A DNA stretch of 64,000 nt, taken from contig CATNEN010000008.1 of the NCBI GenBank assembly GCA_950097015.1, forward strand, positions 4,587,650 through 4,651,649, given 5' to 3'. Position numbers and translations under genes: made by a program. This DNA comes from Macrostomum hystrix. Taxonomy: Eukaryota; Platyhelminthes; Macrostomidae. The notes under the pieces are model-generated. The model was not told the DNA's origin, did not search any database, and saw nothing but the letters and a program-made list of their open reading frames with translations. Below, one piece after another: positions 1 to 10,600 of this stretch (positions are counted from its first letter, which is position 1; each line of letters starts with the position of its first letter).

Positions 1-230
1 GACACATTCGCGATATGGGCCGGCTTAATTAGGACGTCACGTGTACTCCCTCCGGGGGTGGGGGGGGGTAACAGAAACTCGGGGACACGTCAAGGAGGGT
101 CAATAGGCGATACGAATGCTGCTGCATGCACTATTAGCGACTGGGAAAACTAAATTGGGGACTATAAGGAACATTGACGAAGGCAGGGATAAAATCCCAG
201 GGTGGGGCAAGCGCGAAAGTGAGGAAGAAG

Positions 231-634
231 AGAAAGAGAGGGGCAGGTAGTGGGTGAGAAGGAGAGGGGCAGGTAGTGGGTGAGAAGGAAAGGGGCAGGT
301 AGTGGGTGAGAAGGAGAGGGGCAGGTAGTGGGTGAGAAGCAGAGGGGCAGGTAGTGGGTGAGAAGGAGAGGGGCAGGTAGTGGGTGAGAAAGAGAGGGGC
401 AGATAGTGGGTGAGAAAGAGTGGGGGAGATAGTGGGTGAGAAAGAGTAGGGGAGATAGTGGGTGAGAAAGAGAGGGGCAGTTAGTGGGTGAGAAAGAGAG
501 GGGAAGATAGTGGGTGAGAAAGAGAGGGGCAGGTAGTGGGTGAGAAAGAGAGGGGCAGATAGTGGGTGAGAAAGAGAGGGGCAGATAGTGGGTGAGAAAT
601 AGAGGGGAAGATAGTGGGTGAGAAAGAGAGGGGA
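231..634. repeat. 26-bp minisatellite, ~15 copies
   Basis: Tandem array of a purine-rich 26-bp unit built around GGGGCAGGTAGTGGGTGAGA, with single-base variants such as CAGATAG, AAGATAG and GGAGATAG. The complement reads open in two frames because 26-bp steps avoid stops, so the predicted serine/proline/leucine-rich peptides are repeat translations and not genes. A short GTTGAGA triplication follows the array. On the minus strand around 690-720 a CAG acceptor-like site precedes a short open stretch (AADDDNTASFDQIRLDLC) whose phase would fit the last visible RhoGAP exon (4619). I regard that as only a hint. Confidence 0.95.
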
Positions 635-656
635 GTTGAGAGTTGAGAGTTGCCGG

Positions 657-1068
657 CACAGATCTAATCTGATCTGATCAAATGAGGCTGTGTTGTCATC
701 ATCAGCGGCTGAGGCAGCACAATTTGATGGAATCCAAATCAAATTAGTTGGCATTTTGTGAACTTTTCAATGTCGTCAAGACGAAATCTAATTTTTTTAT
801 CAAAGAAAAATTTCTTCTGAACTTAATTTGGGTCCCTAAAAATCAAGGACATCATGAAATATATACTAAGGCTTGACTGAGTAAAAGCTACTGTAACTGA
901 AGCCACATTTTCAAGAATGCGTATTGAGACAAAATGGAGAATTTATTTACTTTTGCCAGCAAAAATATTCCAACAGAAAGGGAGATAGAGGAAAATGAAG
1001 GGGGTAGAAGACGATTGGAAGTACGATATGGGAAACGAAGGAGGGGAGATGAACGAGGGAGAGAAAGT
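657..1068. other. non-repetitive AT-rich spacer
   Basis: Unique AT-rich sequence between two minisatellites. No convincing coding potential apart from the weak minus-strand exon candidate near 690-720 mentioned with the first array. It becomes purine-rich (GGAAGG, GGGGAG) towards the next array. Confidence 0.6.
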
Positions 1069-1205
1069 AGGGGAAATGACGTAGGGGAGATGACGGAGGG
1101 GAAATGACGTAGGGGAGATGACGGAGGGGAGATGACGGAGGGGAAATGACGTAGGGGAGATGACGGAGGGGAAATTACGGAGGAGAGATCACGGAGGGGG
1201 AGATC
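1069..1205. repeat. 14-bp minisatellite, ~9 copies
   Basis: Units GGGGAGATGACGGA and GGGGAAATGACGTA follow each other in mixed order. The last units are degraded (AAATTACGGA, AGATCACGGA). Strongly purine-skewed on the plus strand. Confidence 0.93.
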
Positions 1206-1265
1206 AGATTAAAAAAAACTTAAAATAGATCGACAGCTTGATCAGAAGGAAGACAGCAAGCAACA

Positions 1266-1447
<182 letters not shown>

Positions 1448-1589
1448 GGGACAAAAGTGCACCGTTCACGCCGGGTCCCTGAACACCTGGAGCAAGCTCC
1501 AGGGGACAAATTGCTCTACCACCCAGACAAGCTTCCGCAACAACCACCGGACACTTCCATTACAATCACCTGCCGAGGGGGACGAACTA

Positions 1590-2443
1590 CACCTCGTGCT
1601 GCGCCTCCGCGGTGGCGAGGCGCCCCAAGCCAGCCGCAACGGCATCAAAGCCTGCTCCACGGAGTTGGCCGCGTGGCTCCACCGTCACAAACCAGCAGCG
1701 GGTCTCCTGCAGGAAACCAAGCTCAAGCCGGGGCAAACCTACCACCCACCGGAAGGGTACTGCGTCGCCGCACGTTGCGATGGACTACCCAAGCCGGACC
1801 TGCCCCAGCCACCTACTACACCGGACCAATCACTACCGTCAGACCAGCCAAGCAGCATTGCCCCAGAAGCCGTGCACAGGCGCCAGCAAACCCGCCCACG
1901 GTGCCGCCTTCCGTGGCCGGACGGCAGGGCAACTGAGTGGTGTGCAGGCTGCCGCTCAGGCCGCTCGGCCTGCAACCGCCGCAACAAGCCGTGGCCGACC
2001 ACGCGGCCCACACCGGTGTCACAGCAGCAGCCCGAACGCCAAACCGCCACCCGCCGCAACACACAACCAGGCGCAAGTGCGGGGAGGTGGGCACCCTCGT
2101 TCTGATCCGCTGCGACATCCCGTGCCAAGAGACACCAAAACCGGACGATAGCTCCCGCGGCCACCTCGACATTGCTACGACCATAATCTCGCCTAGAAAG
2201 GACCACGACATCATGCTCTCGTCGGTCTACGCACCACCAACCAGTGCCCAACGCCAGGACAACTGGCAACCGCCACTCCACCTAATCCCGCAACACCACC
2301 GTTCGGTAATCAGAGGGGACTTTAACGGGCACGGAACCTGGAACGCAGACGGATCCTGGAGGCCTGGGCAGGTCCCACCAGCTCACCATCGCCAACGACG
2401 GCAAGCACACCAGGACCAATCCGGCCACCGGGGGAGATCAGTG
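1590..2443 (+). pseudogene. retrotransposon APE endonuclease domain, frameshifted
   Basis: The first part (about 1596-1740) reads NGIKACSTELAAWLHRHK then LLQETKL, the typical start of an APE-type endonuclease with its Glu in QETKL. The frame then shifts. From 1937 a second frame gives GTLVLIRCDIPC, IMLSSVYAPPTS and VIRGDFNGHGTWN, matching the SxYxPP and GDFNxHxxxW motifs of LINE endonucleases. Between about 1745 and 2060 the frame is unclear, so at least one indel is present. In LINEs the domain nicks the target to prime reverse transcription; here it is a remnant. Confidence 0.85.
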
Positions 2444-3320
2444 CATCACGCGGGCAGCCCCACTTTGCGCATTGAGTCTTTTCGCCGACGACTCGGCTCT
2501 GCTGGCCACCACCGCAGCCTCGACGACTCCGCTCGCCTCCTCCAGCCAGCCCTGGACGCCGCGGCAGACTGGTGCCACACCTGGAAGGTCGTGCTGAGCA
2601 CCAGCAAATGCGTCTATGGCACTTTCAGCCTGGATGCACGCGAGACCAGGGGGATAAAAGCGAGTAAACCTCAGTATTAACGACGCACCCCTCGCCTTCG
2701 AAGACGCCCCCACCTTCCTGGGCGTCAAGCTCGACGACCAGCTCACCTTCGGCCGACACGCAGCCGCCGTCAAGAGCCGAATGGCCAGCCGGCGCCGAGC
2801 CCTGGTCGCGCTTAGCCACCGCACAACCGGGGCAGACATGCGAAATTTACGCACCGCGTACGTCAGCACAATCCGCCCAGTCGCTGAGTACGGATGTGCA
2901 GTCTGGGCTGCAGGCGCTGCGCCGTCCACATGCCTCGCCATCGAGCGCCAGCAGCTGGCCTGCGCCCGGGCCATCACGGGCTGCATTCTCCCATCGGACT
3001 CTAGAACAGTCCTCAAACTGGCTGACCTTACGCCGTTCAGCCACCTGGTCACCGAAAGGGCCGCCTGCCTGCGCGAGCGGGTCCGACGCCTCCCAGCCGA
3101 CACGCCAGCCCGCGCCAGCCTTTGCCGCGCCACCCAGCCCCGACTCAAAAGCCGCTGCCATGAGGCCTACCTCCGCAACCAAGCTGAGCGCGGCGCGGAC
3201 ATCACCGCCTCTACGTCGGGGGCCCTCGTCGATTCGCGCGACCTCACGCGCCCATTCCGAGGCTGCTGGCGCCGCGCAGTCACCGAGCCCGACGTCTGCC
3301 AGGTCCTGCACGGCCTCCCT
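2444..3320 (+). pseudogene. reverse transcriptase C-terminal part (core deleted)
   Basis: Immediately after the endonuclease the sequence jumps to SLFADDSALLAT, the catalytic (Y/F)xDD box, so several hundred residues of the RT fingers and palm that normally lie between are missing. The remainder is the usual LINE RT end: AADWCHTWKVVLSTSK, FLGVKLDDQLTF (around 2715), then RALVALSHRTTG and the thumb region LRTAYVSTIRPVAEYGC (2838-2900). It is read in frame 2781-3740 after another shift near 2660. The deletion point lies about 2440-2465. Confidence 0.85.
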
Positions 3321-3459
3321 CGCATCGATACGCAGCTGGGGTGCGCACCCTGGGATGCCCGGATTGACCACGTTACCTTCGAACTGGACATCGCCAGAGC
3401 AGCCACCAGGTCCGACGGACCGGAGGCCCGGGCGAAGGCAGCGCGATGGGCCCTTGCAG

Positions 3460-4274
3460 GCCGCCCACCGAGCGACATCGAGGCCTGGACCGACGGATCG
3501 GTGCGGGACGGCACCGGCCCGGGCGGAGGCGCCGCCGTTGTTATCAGCCGGCTCCAGAGCCTCATACGCCGCACTGCCGCGGGGCAACTATGCAGCAGCT
3601 TTCAGGCCGAGCTCTGCGCCCTCCGTGAGGCCCTCACCACCATAGCCGACCTGCCGCCAGAGCTAGGGGCAACTGCACGAGTGCACTCGGACAGCCTCAG
3701 CGCTCTGCAGGCCCTCCAAGCTGGCCCCTGCTGCAGCGGACAGATCTCGGCCGCTCCTGCTGGCACCACCTCCTCCGCACCTCGAAAAAGGTCGAGCTGT
3801 GCTGGGTGCCAGCCCACTGCGGCCTCGAGCTCAACGAGGTCGTGGACGGGCTGGCAAACGAGGCGGTGCTCCTCGAGCAGTCCGACGTCGGTATGCCGCT
3901 GGACACGGCCAAAACCGCCATTCGACGTGAGCGGCAGAGGCTCGACGCGCGCAGCCTCCCAAGCGCCACCTTGGCCGACCTTCGGGGATGCCCGAAATCG
4001 TGCCGAAATCGTGGTCGCAAACCAACTGCGTGCCAATGCGACAACCCTCTGTCGCGAGACCCTGCACCGCTTCGGCCTCGCGGAAGACGAACTCTGCGCA
4101 GAGTGCGGAGCCGTGGACACGCCGCACCACGCCATACTCTACTGCCCTACGAAACCCCTCGCCCTGGTTGGCACGGACCACCAGGAGCTCCTGCGCCAGC
4201 CCGGCAAGGCCATTTCCCTTCTGCGGAGCATGGGGCGCTGGCCGCCCCCGCCCCTATCAGAACCGCTGTTCTGA
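3460..4274 (+). pseudogene. retrotransposon RNase H domain and C-terminal Cys/His motif, two frameshifts
   Basis: RNase H signature residues are visible in order: AWTDGSVRDG (first Asp, about 3484), SFQAELCALREAL (Glu, about 3600), VHSDSLSALQAL (Asp, about 3687), and after a frameshift near 3735, WVPAHCGLELNEVVDGLANE (last Asp, about 3842). A second shift near 3985 returns to the first frame, ending in CAECGAVDTPHHAILYC, the CCHC-like motif common at the end of I/R1/Jockey polyproteins. The stop is at 4272-4274. It would remove the RNA strand after first-strand synthesis; this copy is inactive. Confidence 0.88.
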
Positions 4275-4320
4275 CCTGGGCGAGGTCTGAATAAAGAAGA
4301 AGAAGCAGCAGCAGCAGCAT

Positions 4321-4618
4321 TTTGTTTTCGTACCAAATGCAGCGGAATTGTTCAAACAAAACATTCAATCGAATATTACGTGGTTTTCACGACCGCGAAC
4401 ATAAAAAACTTTTTTAAGCAAAACATTACATAGCTGGCGTGTAATTTTGCAAAAAACACGCTCACAAACATTTTAACCTGTAGATTATAATTTATTGTAG
4501 TCATAGTAGTTTTTTTAAACTTCGCTTCTCTTGACTGGCAACAAAAACTCTGCGCAATTTCATTTATTTTTTTTAAATGAAGCTGAATTGAAAAAAAAAG
4601 GTACGCAGAGCGATTTAC
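4321..4618. other. AT-rich spacer
   Basis: No coding or repeat signal stands out. It lies just downstream (minus sense) of the last visible RhoGAP exon, so it is probably intron or 3' region of that gene. Confidence 0.5.
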
Positions 4619-7600
4619 CGGACATGCTGGACGGATAGCTGACTTCGTAGGCGTACAGCTGGCTGCGGTTGATTGTGGTGCCAGTTGTCGAGGTGAAATA
4701 TTCGATTAGTTGGACACTGAACAGGTCCTCGGATGCGAAGCCTGAGATCAGCAGCTCCATCACCTTGGAGGCCCGTTCCACCTGGACTCGAGGGATCAAG
4801 TGGGGGGCGGGGTCAAGTTACCTTGATGGCAATGTCTGGGGTCGTGTGACTACCGAGATTATAACTAGCGGCTAGGGGGTCATGTGACCTTGGAGATCAT
4901 AGCTAGGGGGTCATGTGACCTTGGAGATCATAGCTAGGGAGTCATGTGACCTTGGAGATTATAGCTACGGGTCATGTGACCTTGGAGATTATAGCTACGG
5001 GATCATGTGACCTTGGAGATCATAGCTAGGGGGTCATGTGACCTTGGAAATCATAGCTAGGGGGTCATGCGACCTTGGAGATCATAGCTACGGGTCATGT
5101 GACCTTGGAGATTATAGCTACGGGTCATGTGACCTTGGAGATTATAGCTACGGGATCATGTGACCTTGGAGATCATAGCTAGGGGGTCATGTGACCTTAA
5201 AGATCAAAGCTACGGTGTCATTTGACGTTGGAGATTATAACTAGGGGCTAGGGTTAGGGGCTAGGGGACTAGGGGCTAGGGGCTAGGGTCATGTGACCTT
5301 GGAGATCATTGCTAGAAAGTCATGTGACTTTGGAGATCATAGCTAGGGGCTCGTGTGACCTTGGAGATCATAGCTAGGGGGTCATGTGACTTTGGAGATC
5401 ATAGCTAGGGGCTCGTGTGACCTTGGAGATCATAGCTAGGGGTCATGTGACCTTGGAGATCATAGCTAGGGGTCATGTTACCTTGGAGATCATAGCTAGA
5501 AAGTCGTGTGACTTTGGAGATTATAGCTACGGGTCGTGTGATCTTGGAGATTATAGCTAGGGGCTAGGGGGTCATGTGACAGCAGAATCTAATGGGATGG
5601 ATCACGTCACCTTGGGGATTATAGCTGTTGTAAGCCGAGTCTAAGCTATTCTCAACATGACTCAGGCTCAGGCCAGCTCAGCGGTGTTCTCACCTTTCTC
5701 GGATCGTCCGTGCACGAATGAAACATTGAGCCGGCCACACTCTTGGCGACAGCTTCAACCGACATTGAGTTGACGTCGGTGTGGTAGATCATGCGGAACC
5801 AGATGCCGAATAGGAGGGCCAGCAGCTGCTGAACAGCCAGCGCCTGACTGACGATCACTCTGCAGTGTGAGAATCGATTCCGTGTTGAGATATGACCCTA
5901 GTATGACTTAAAATTTGTTTGTATGACCTAGCTCACAAGAACGCGAATGAGCTGTTTAAAACTCTGATAAACGACCTGCTATGACTTCTATGATTATGAT
6001 TGAGAATGACCACGAATTAGAAAGAATGATTGCTAATCTGAACTGAAATCACCGTTAATCCTATAATGACATCGTATGACTAAAATGACCTATAATGAAC
6101 AAAATGACTTCGAATGACTAAGGATGACCTTAAATGACCAAGAATGACTAAGCATAGAAAAATCAAGATAAACTCATTGCATGATCAAATAATTTAGAAC
6201 ATATACAATGACTTATTGGCAACTTCCCAGTGCAAAGTGTAAACACTCTAATCTAGACATAACAAGCAATCATAAACACAAACTGTTCTATCTAGTAATC
6301 TGTAGGAATTTTCCTCACGCGATCGCTCAGGATGCGCTGGCAAAGCCTGGATGACGCAATATGCAATCGATTACGTAACTAAGCGCGGGTCCATAGAAAG
6401 AATTCAGCCTCGTTATTTTGCCACGCCAACCTAAGTGAATCTAGCCAGCCTTCTTAATATCTGTATTATTCTTCCTTATTTGCCAATGCGAGCCCGAATG
6501 TCTATTGTTGGGTGAACATTTCGGCATGCAAAATAGTGTCGGATTTCCTGGCGAGCCGCTTTATGATCTAACATGGCACATTGCTCTGAAAATCGGCTTC
6601 GGCTCATGACTCATCGATGGCTGTTCGCTTCAACTCTGGGTGAGGCAAGCAGCTCTTTAGTTCTAACAAATTCTATAGTACTATATATTCTACGAGAAAA
6701 ATTAACTTCCCTTTGCAACGCAGGAAAAGAACCTTGCGTTACTTGGGAAAGTAACTTTCGTTACTTGGGAAAAAAAACTTACGTTACTCGGAAAATCAAA
6801 TAACGTTACTTAGAAAAGCAACTTGCGTTACTTAAAAAGCAACTTGTGTTAATCAGAAAAGCAACTTGCGTTACTTGGAAAAGCTACTTGCGTTACTTGA
6901 AAAAGCTACTTGCGTTACTTAGAAAAGCTACTTGCGTTACTTGAAAAAGCGAATTGCGTTACTTGAAAAAGCGAATTGCGTTACTTAGAAAAGCTACTTG
7001 CGTTACTTGAAAAAGCGAATTGCGTTACTTGAAAAAGCGAATTGCGTTACTTAGAAAAGCTACTTGCGTTACTTGAAAAAGCGAATTGCGTTACTTGAAA
7101 AAGCGAATTGCGTTACTTGAAAAAGCGAATTGCGTTACTTAAAAAAGCTACTTGCGTTACTTGGAAAAGCAACTTATTTAAGTAACTTTGCGTTGTTATT
7201 CTCGTATCAAAATCGGCTTAGAATTACTTAGAACAAGGGTTCTCATAAATTTCTATGTTTACTCTGTAATTTGAGCTTAGAATTCAAATTTAAATCCATT
7301 CAAAAATGGACAGAGAAATCATGAAAGCATTGCGAATTGCGAATGTCTCCAAACTGGCTACTGGCCTATATAGCCAGTGAAACTTGCTAAGATTAAAAAC
7401 ATTGCAGCTAGAAAAACTCAGACTTCCTTGATAAGCCTGTTGTGGCCCGATTATCCACTAACTGTACAGACACTAAAATTGAATGAGCAAAAGTGCATGT
7501 CACTGAAGTACTTTTTTCAATGACATAAGCACGCGAAAAATTCCATAAACAGTCTCAGAAACACACTCGATAAACAGTCTCAGAAACACACTCGATAAAC

Positions 7601-10600
7601 AGTCTCAGAAACACACTCGATAAACAGTCTCAGAAACACACTCGATAAACAGTCTCAGAAACACACTCGATAAACAGTCTCAGAAACACACTCGATAAAC
7701 AGTCTCAGAAACACTCTTGATAAACAGTCTCAGAAACACACTCGATAAACAGGATAAACAGTCTCAGAAACACACTCGATAAACAGGATAAACAGTCTCA
7801 GAAACACACTCGATAGACCCGACAAACATTGTCAGAAAGACACTAGATAAACAGGATAAACAGTCTCAGAAACACACTCGATAGACCCGACAAACATTGT
7901 CAGAAAGACACTAGATAAACAGGATAAACAGTCTCAGAAACACACTCGATAGACCCGACAAACATTGTCAGAAAGACACTCGATAGACCCGACAAACATT
8001 GTCAGAAAGACACTCGATAGACCCGACAAACATTGTCAGAAAGACACTCGATAGACCCGACAAACATTGTCAGAAACACACTCGATAAACAGGATAAACA
8101 GTCTCAGAAAGACACTCGATAGACCCGACAAACATTGTCAGAAAGACACTCGATAGACCCGACAAACATTGTCAGAAAGACACTCGATAGACCCGACAAA
8201 CATTGTCAGAAAGACACTCGATAGACCCGACAAACATTGTCAGAAAGACACTCGATAGACCCGACAAACATTGTCAGAAAGACACTCGATAGACCCGACA
8301 AACATTGTCAGAAAGACACTAGATAAACAGGATAAACAGTCTCAGAAACACACTCGATAAACAGGATAAACAGTCTCAGAAACACATTCGATAAACAGGA
8401 TAAACAGTCTCAGAAACACACTCGATAAACAGGATAAACAGTCTCAGAAACACACTCGATAGACCCGACAAACATTGTCAGAAACACACTCGATAAACAG
8501 GATAAACAGTCTCAGAAACACACTCGATAAACAGTCTCAGAAACACACTCGATAAACAGGATAAACAGTCTCAGAAACACACTCGATAAACAGGATAAAC
8601 AGTCTCAGAAACACATTCGATAAACAGGATAAACAGTCTCAGAAACACACTCGATAAACAGGATAAACAGTCTCAGAAACACACTCGATAAACAGGATAA
8701 ACAGTCTCAGAAACACACTCGATAAACAGTCTCAGAAACACACTCGATAGACCCGACAAACATTGTCAGAAAGACACTCGATAAACAGGATAAACAGTCT
8801 CAGAAACACACTCGATAGACCCGACAAACATTGTCAGAAAGACACTCGATAGACCCGACAAACATTGTCAGAAAGACACTCGATAGACCCGACAAACATT
8901 GTCAGAAAGACACTCGATAGACCCGACAAACATTGTCAGAAAGACACTCGATAGACCCGACAAACATTGTCAGAAAGACACTCGATAGACCCGACAAACA
9001 TTGTCAGAAAGACACTCGATAGACCCGACAAACATTGTCAGAAAGACACTCGATAGACCCGACAAACATTGTCAGAAAGACACTCGATAGACCCGACAAA
9101 CATTGTCAGAAAGACACTCGATAGACCCGACAAACATTGTCAGAAAGACACTCGATAGACCCGACAAACATTGTCAGAAAGACACTCGATAGACCCGACA
9201 AACATTGTCAGAAACACACTCGATAAACAGGATAAACAGTCTCAGAAACACACTCGATAGACCCGACAAACATTGTCAGAAAGACACTCGATAGACCCGA
9301 CAAACATTGTCAGAAAGACACTCGATAGACCCGACAAACATTGTCAGAAAGACACTCGATAGACCCGACAAACATTGTCAGAAAGACACTCGATAGACCC
9401 GACAAACATTGTCAGAAAGACACTCGATAGACCCGACAAACATTGTCAGAAAGACACTCGATAGACCCGACAAACATTGTCAGAAACACACTCGATAAAC
9501 AGGATAAACAGTCTCAGAAACACACTCGATAGACCCGACAAACATTGTCAGAAAGACACTCGATAGACCCGACAAACATTGTCAGAAACACACTCGATAA
9601 ACAGGATAAACAGTCTCAGAAACACACTCGATAGACCCGACAAACATTGTCAGAAAGACACTCGATAGACCCGACAAACATTGTCAGAAAGACACTCGAT
9701 AGACCCGACAAACATTGTCAGAAACACACTCGATAAACAGGATAAACAGTCTCAGAAACACACTCGATAGACCCGACAAACATTGTCAGAAACACACTCG
9801 ATAAACAGGATAAACAGTCTCAGAAACACACTCGATAGACCCGACAAACATTGTCAGAAAGACACTCGATAGACCCGACAAACATTGTCAGAAAGACACT
9901 CGATAAACAGGGCCAGCCATAAACGATGTCTAAGCCCGAGTGGTTGGCAGTGAAGTGACAGGTGTGGATGTCTAAGCCCTAGTGGTTGGCAGTGAAGTGA
10001 CAGGTGTGGATGTCTAAGCCCTAGTGGTTGGCAGTGAAGTGACAGGTGTGGATGTCTAAGCCCTAGTGGTTGGCAGTGAAGTGACAGGTGTGGACAAATG
10101 CATAAACAGTTGTGACGCCGACACTGCGGTAGTTGTTAGCTAGGATAGGATAGGCAGGTGGGCAGACAGAATGTAAATTAGCTAACACAACCCGCAACTA
10201 TCAGAGGCTTCAAACTGTTCTGAAACTATTTCCGACACCAGAAACAGTTTTAGGCTTGGCGACTGCCAATTCTGGGCCAGTTGCGTGTGTTTTTATGATT
10301 TGACTATCTAAATATAGACAAACTGACTAGCTAGTTCGTTAACGTCAGCTAAATTCTAGTTTGAGTGAAACTCCGCAGGCGCGCAAAGACGAAAACAATT
10401 TATTAGTTTAGGCTGTTCATCTTTGTGAACAAACGAGTCAGTTATGCAAAGATGTCAACGTGCCTAATGATGCCTGGATGCTACAGAGCGAACAGAAATT
10501 CTTGCCAATACCACTGCCGCGACTGATTAGTAGGTTTATTGAATTAAACAATAATTAACTTTTCACAAAAGTATGATGCTAAGCAATGGATAATGAAATT

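Larger units (their letters stand above)
1447..4320 (+). mobile_element. defective non-LTR retrotransposon (APE endonuclease - RT - RNase H type)
   Basis: LINE-type element with a 3' signal AATAAA at 4290-4295 and a simple-sequence tail, GAA triplets then GCA triplets to about 4319. The order is APE-like endonuclease, reverse transcriptase remnant, RNase H and a C-terminal Cys/His motif, as in I- or R1-like clades. No ORF1/gag is visible. At the 5' end lies a short palindrome (CCTGGAGC-AA-GCTCCAGG, 1486-1503). The reading frame is interrupted several times and the core of the reverse transcriptase is deleted, so the copy cannot move by itself. It is GC-rich, unlike its AT-rich flanks. CAG-type repeats border both ends. 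Clade assignment is inference; RT/RNH phylogeny would be needed. Confidence 0.9.

Noticed and set aside
2847-4181. Long minus-strand open frames opposite the retrotransposon
   Set aside because: Shadows of the GC-rich RT/RNase H coding strand; no motifs.
5240-5290. Telomere-like GGGTTAGGGG sequence
   Set aside because: Only one GGTTAG word among GGGGCTAGG variants; derived from the 30-bp minisatellite and not (TTAGGG)n.
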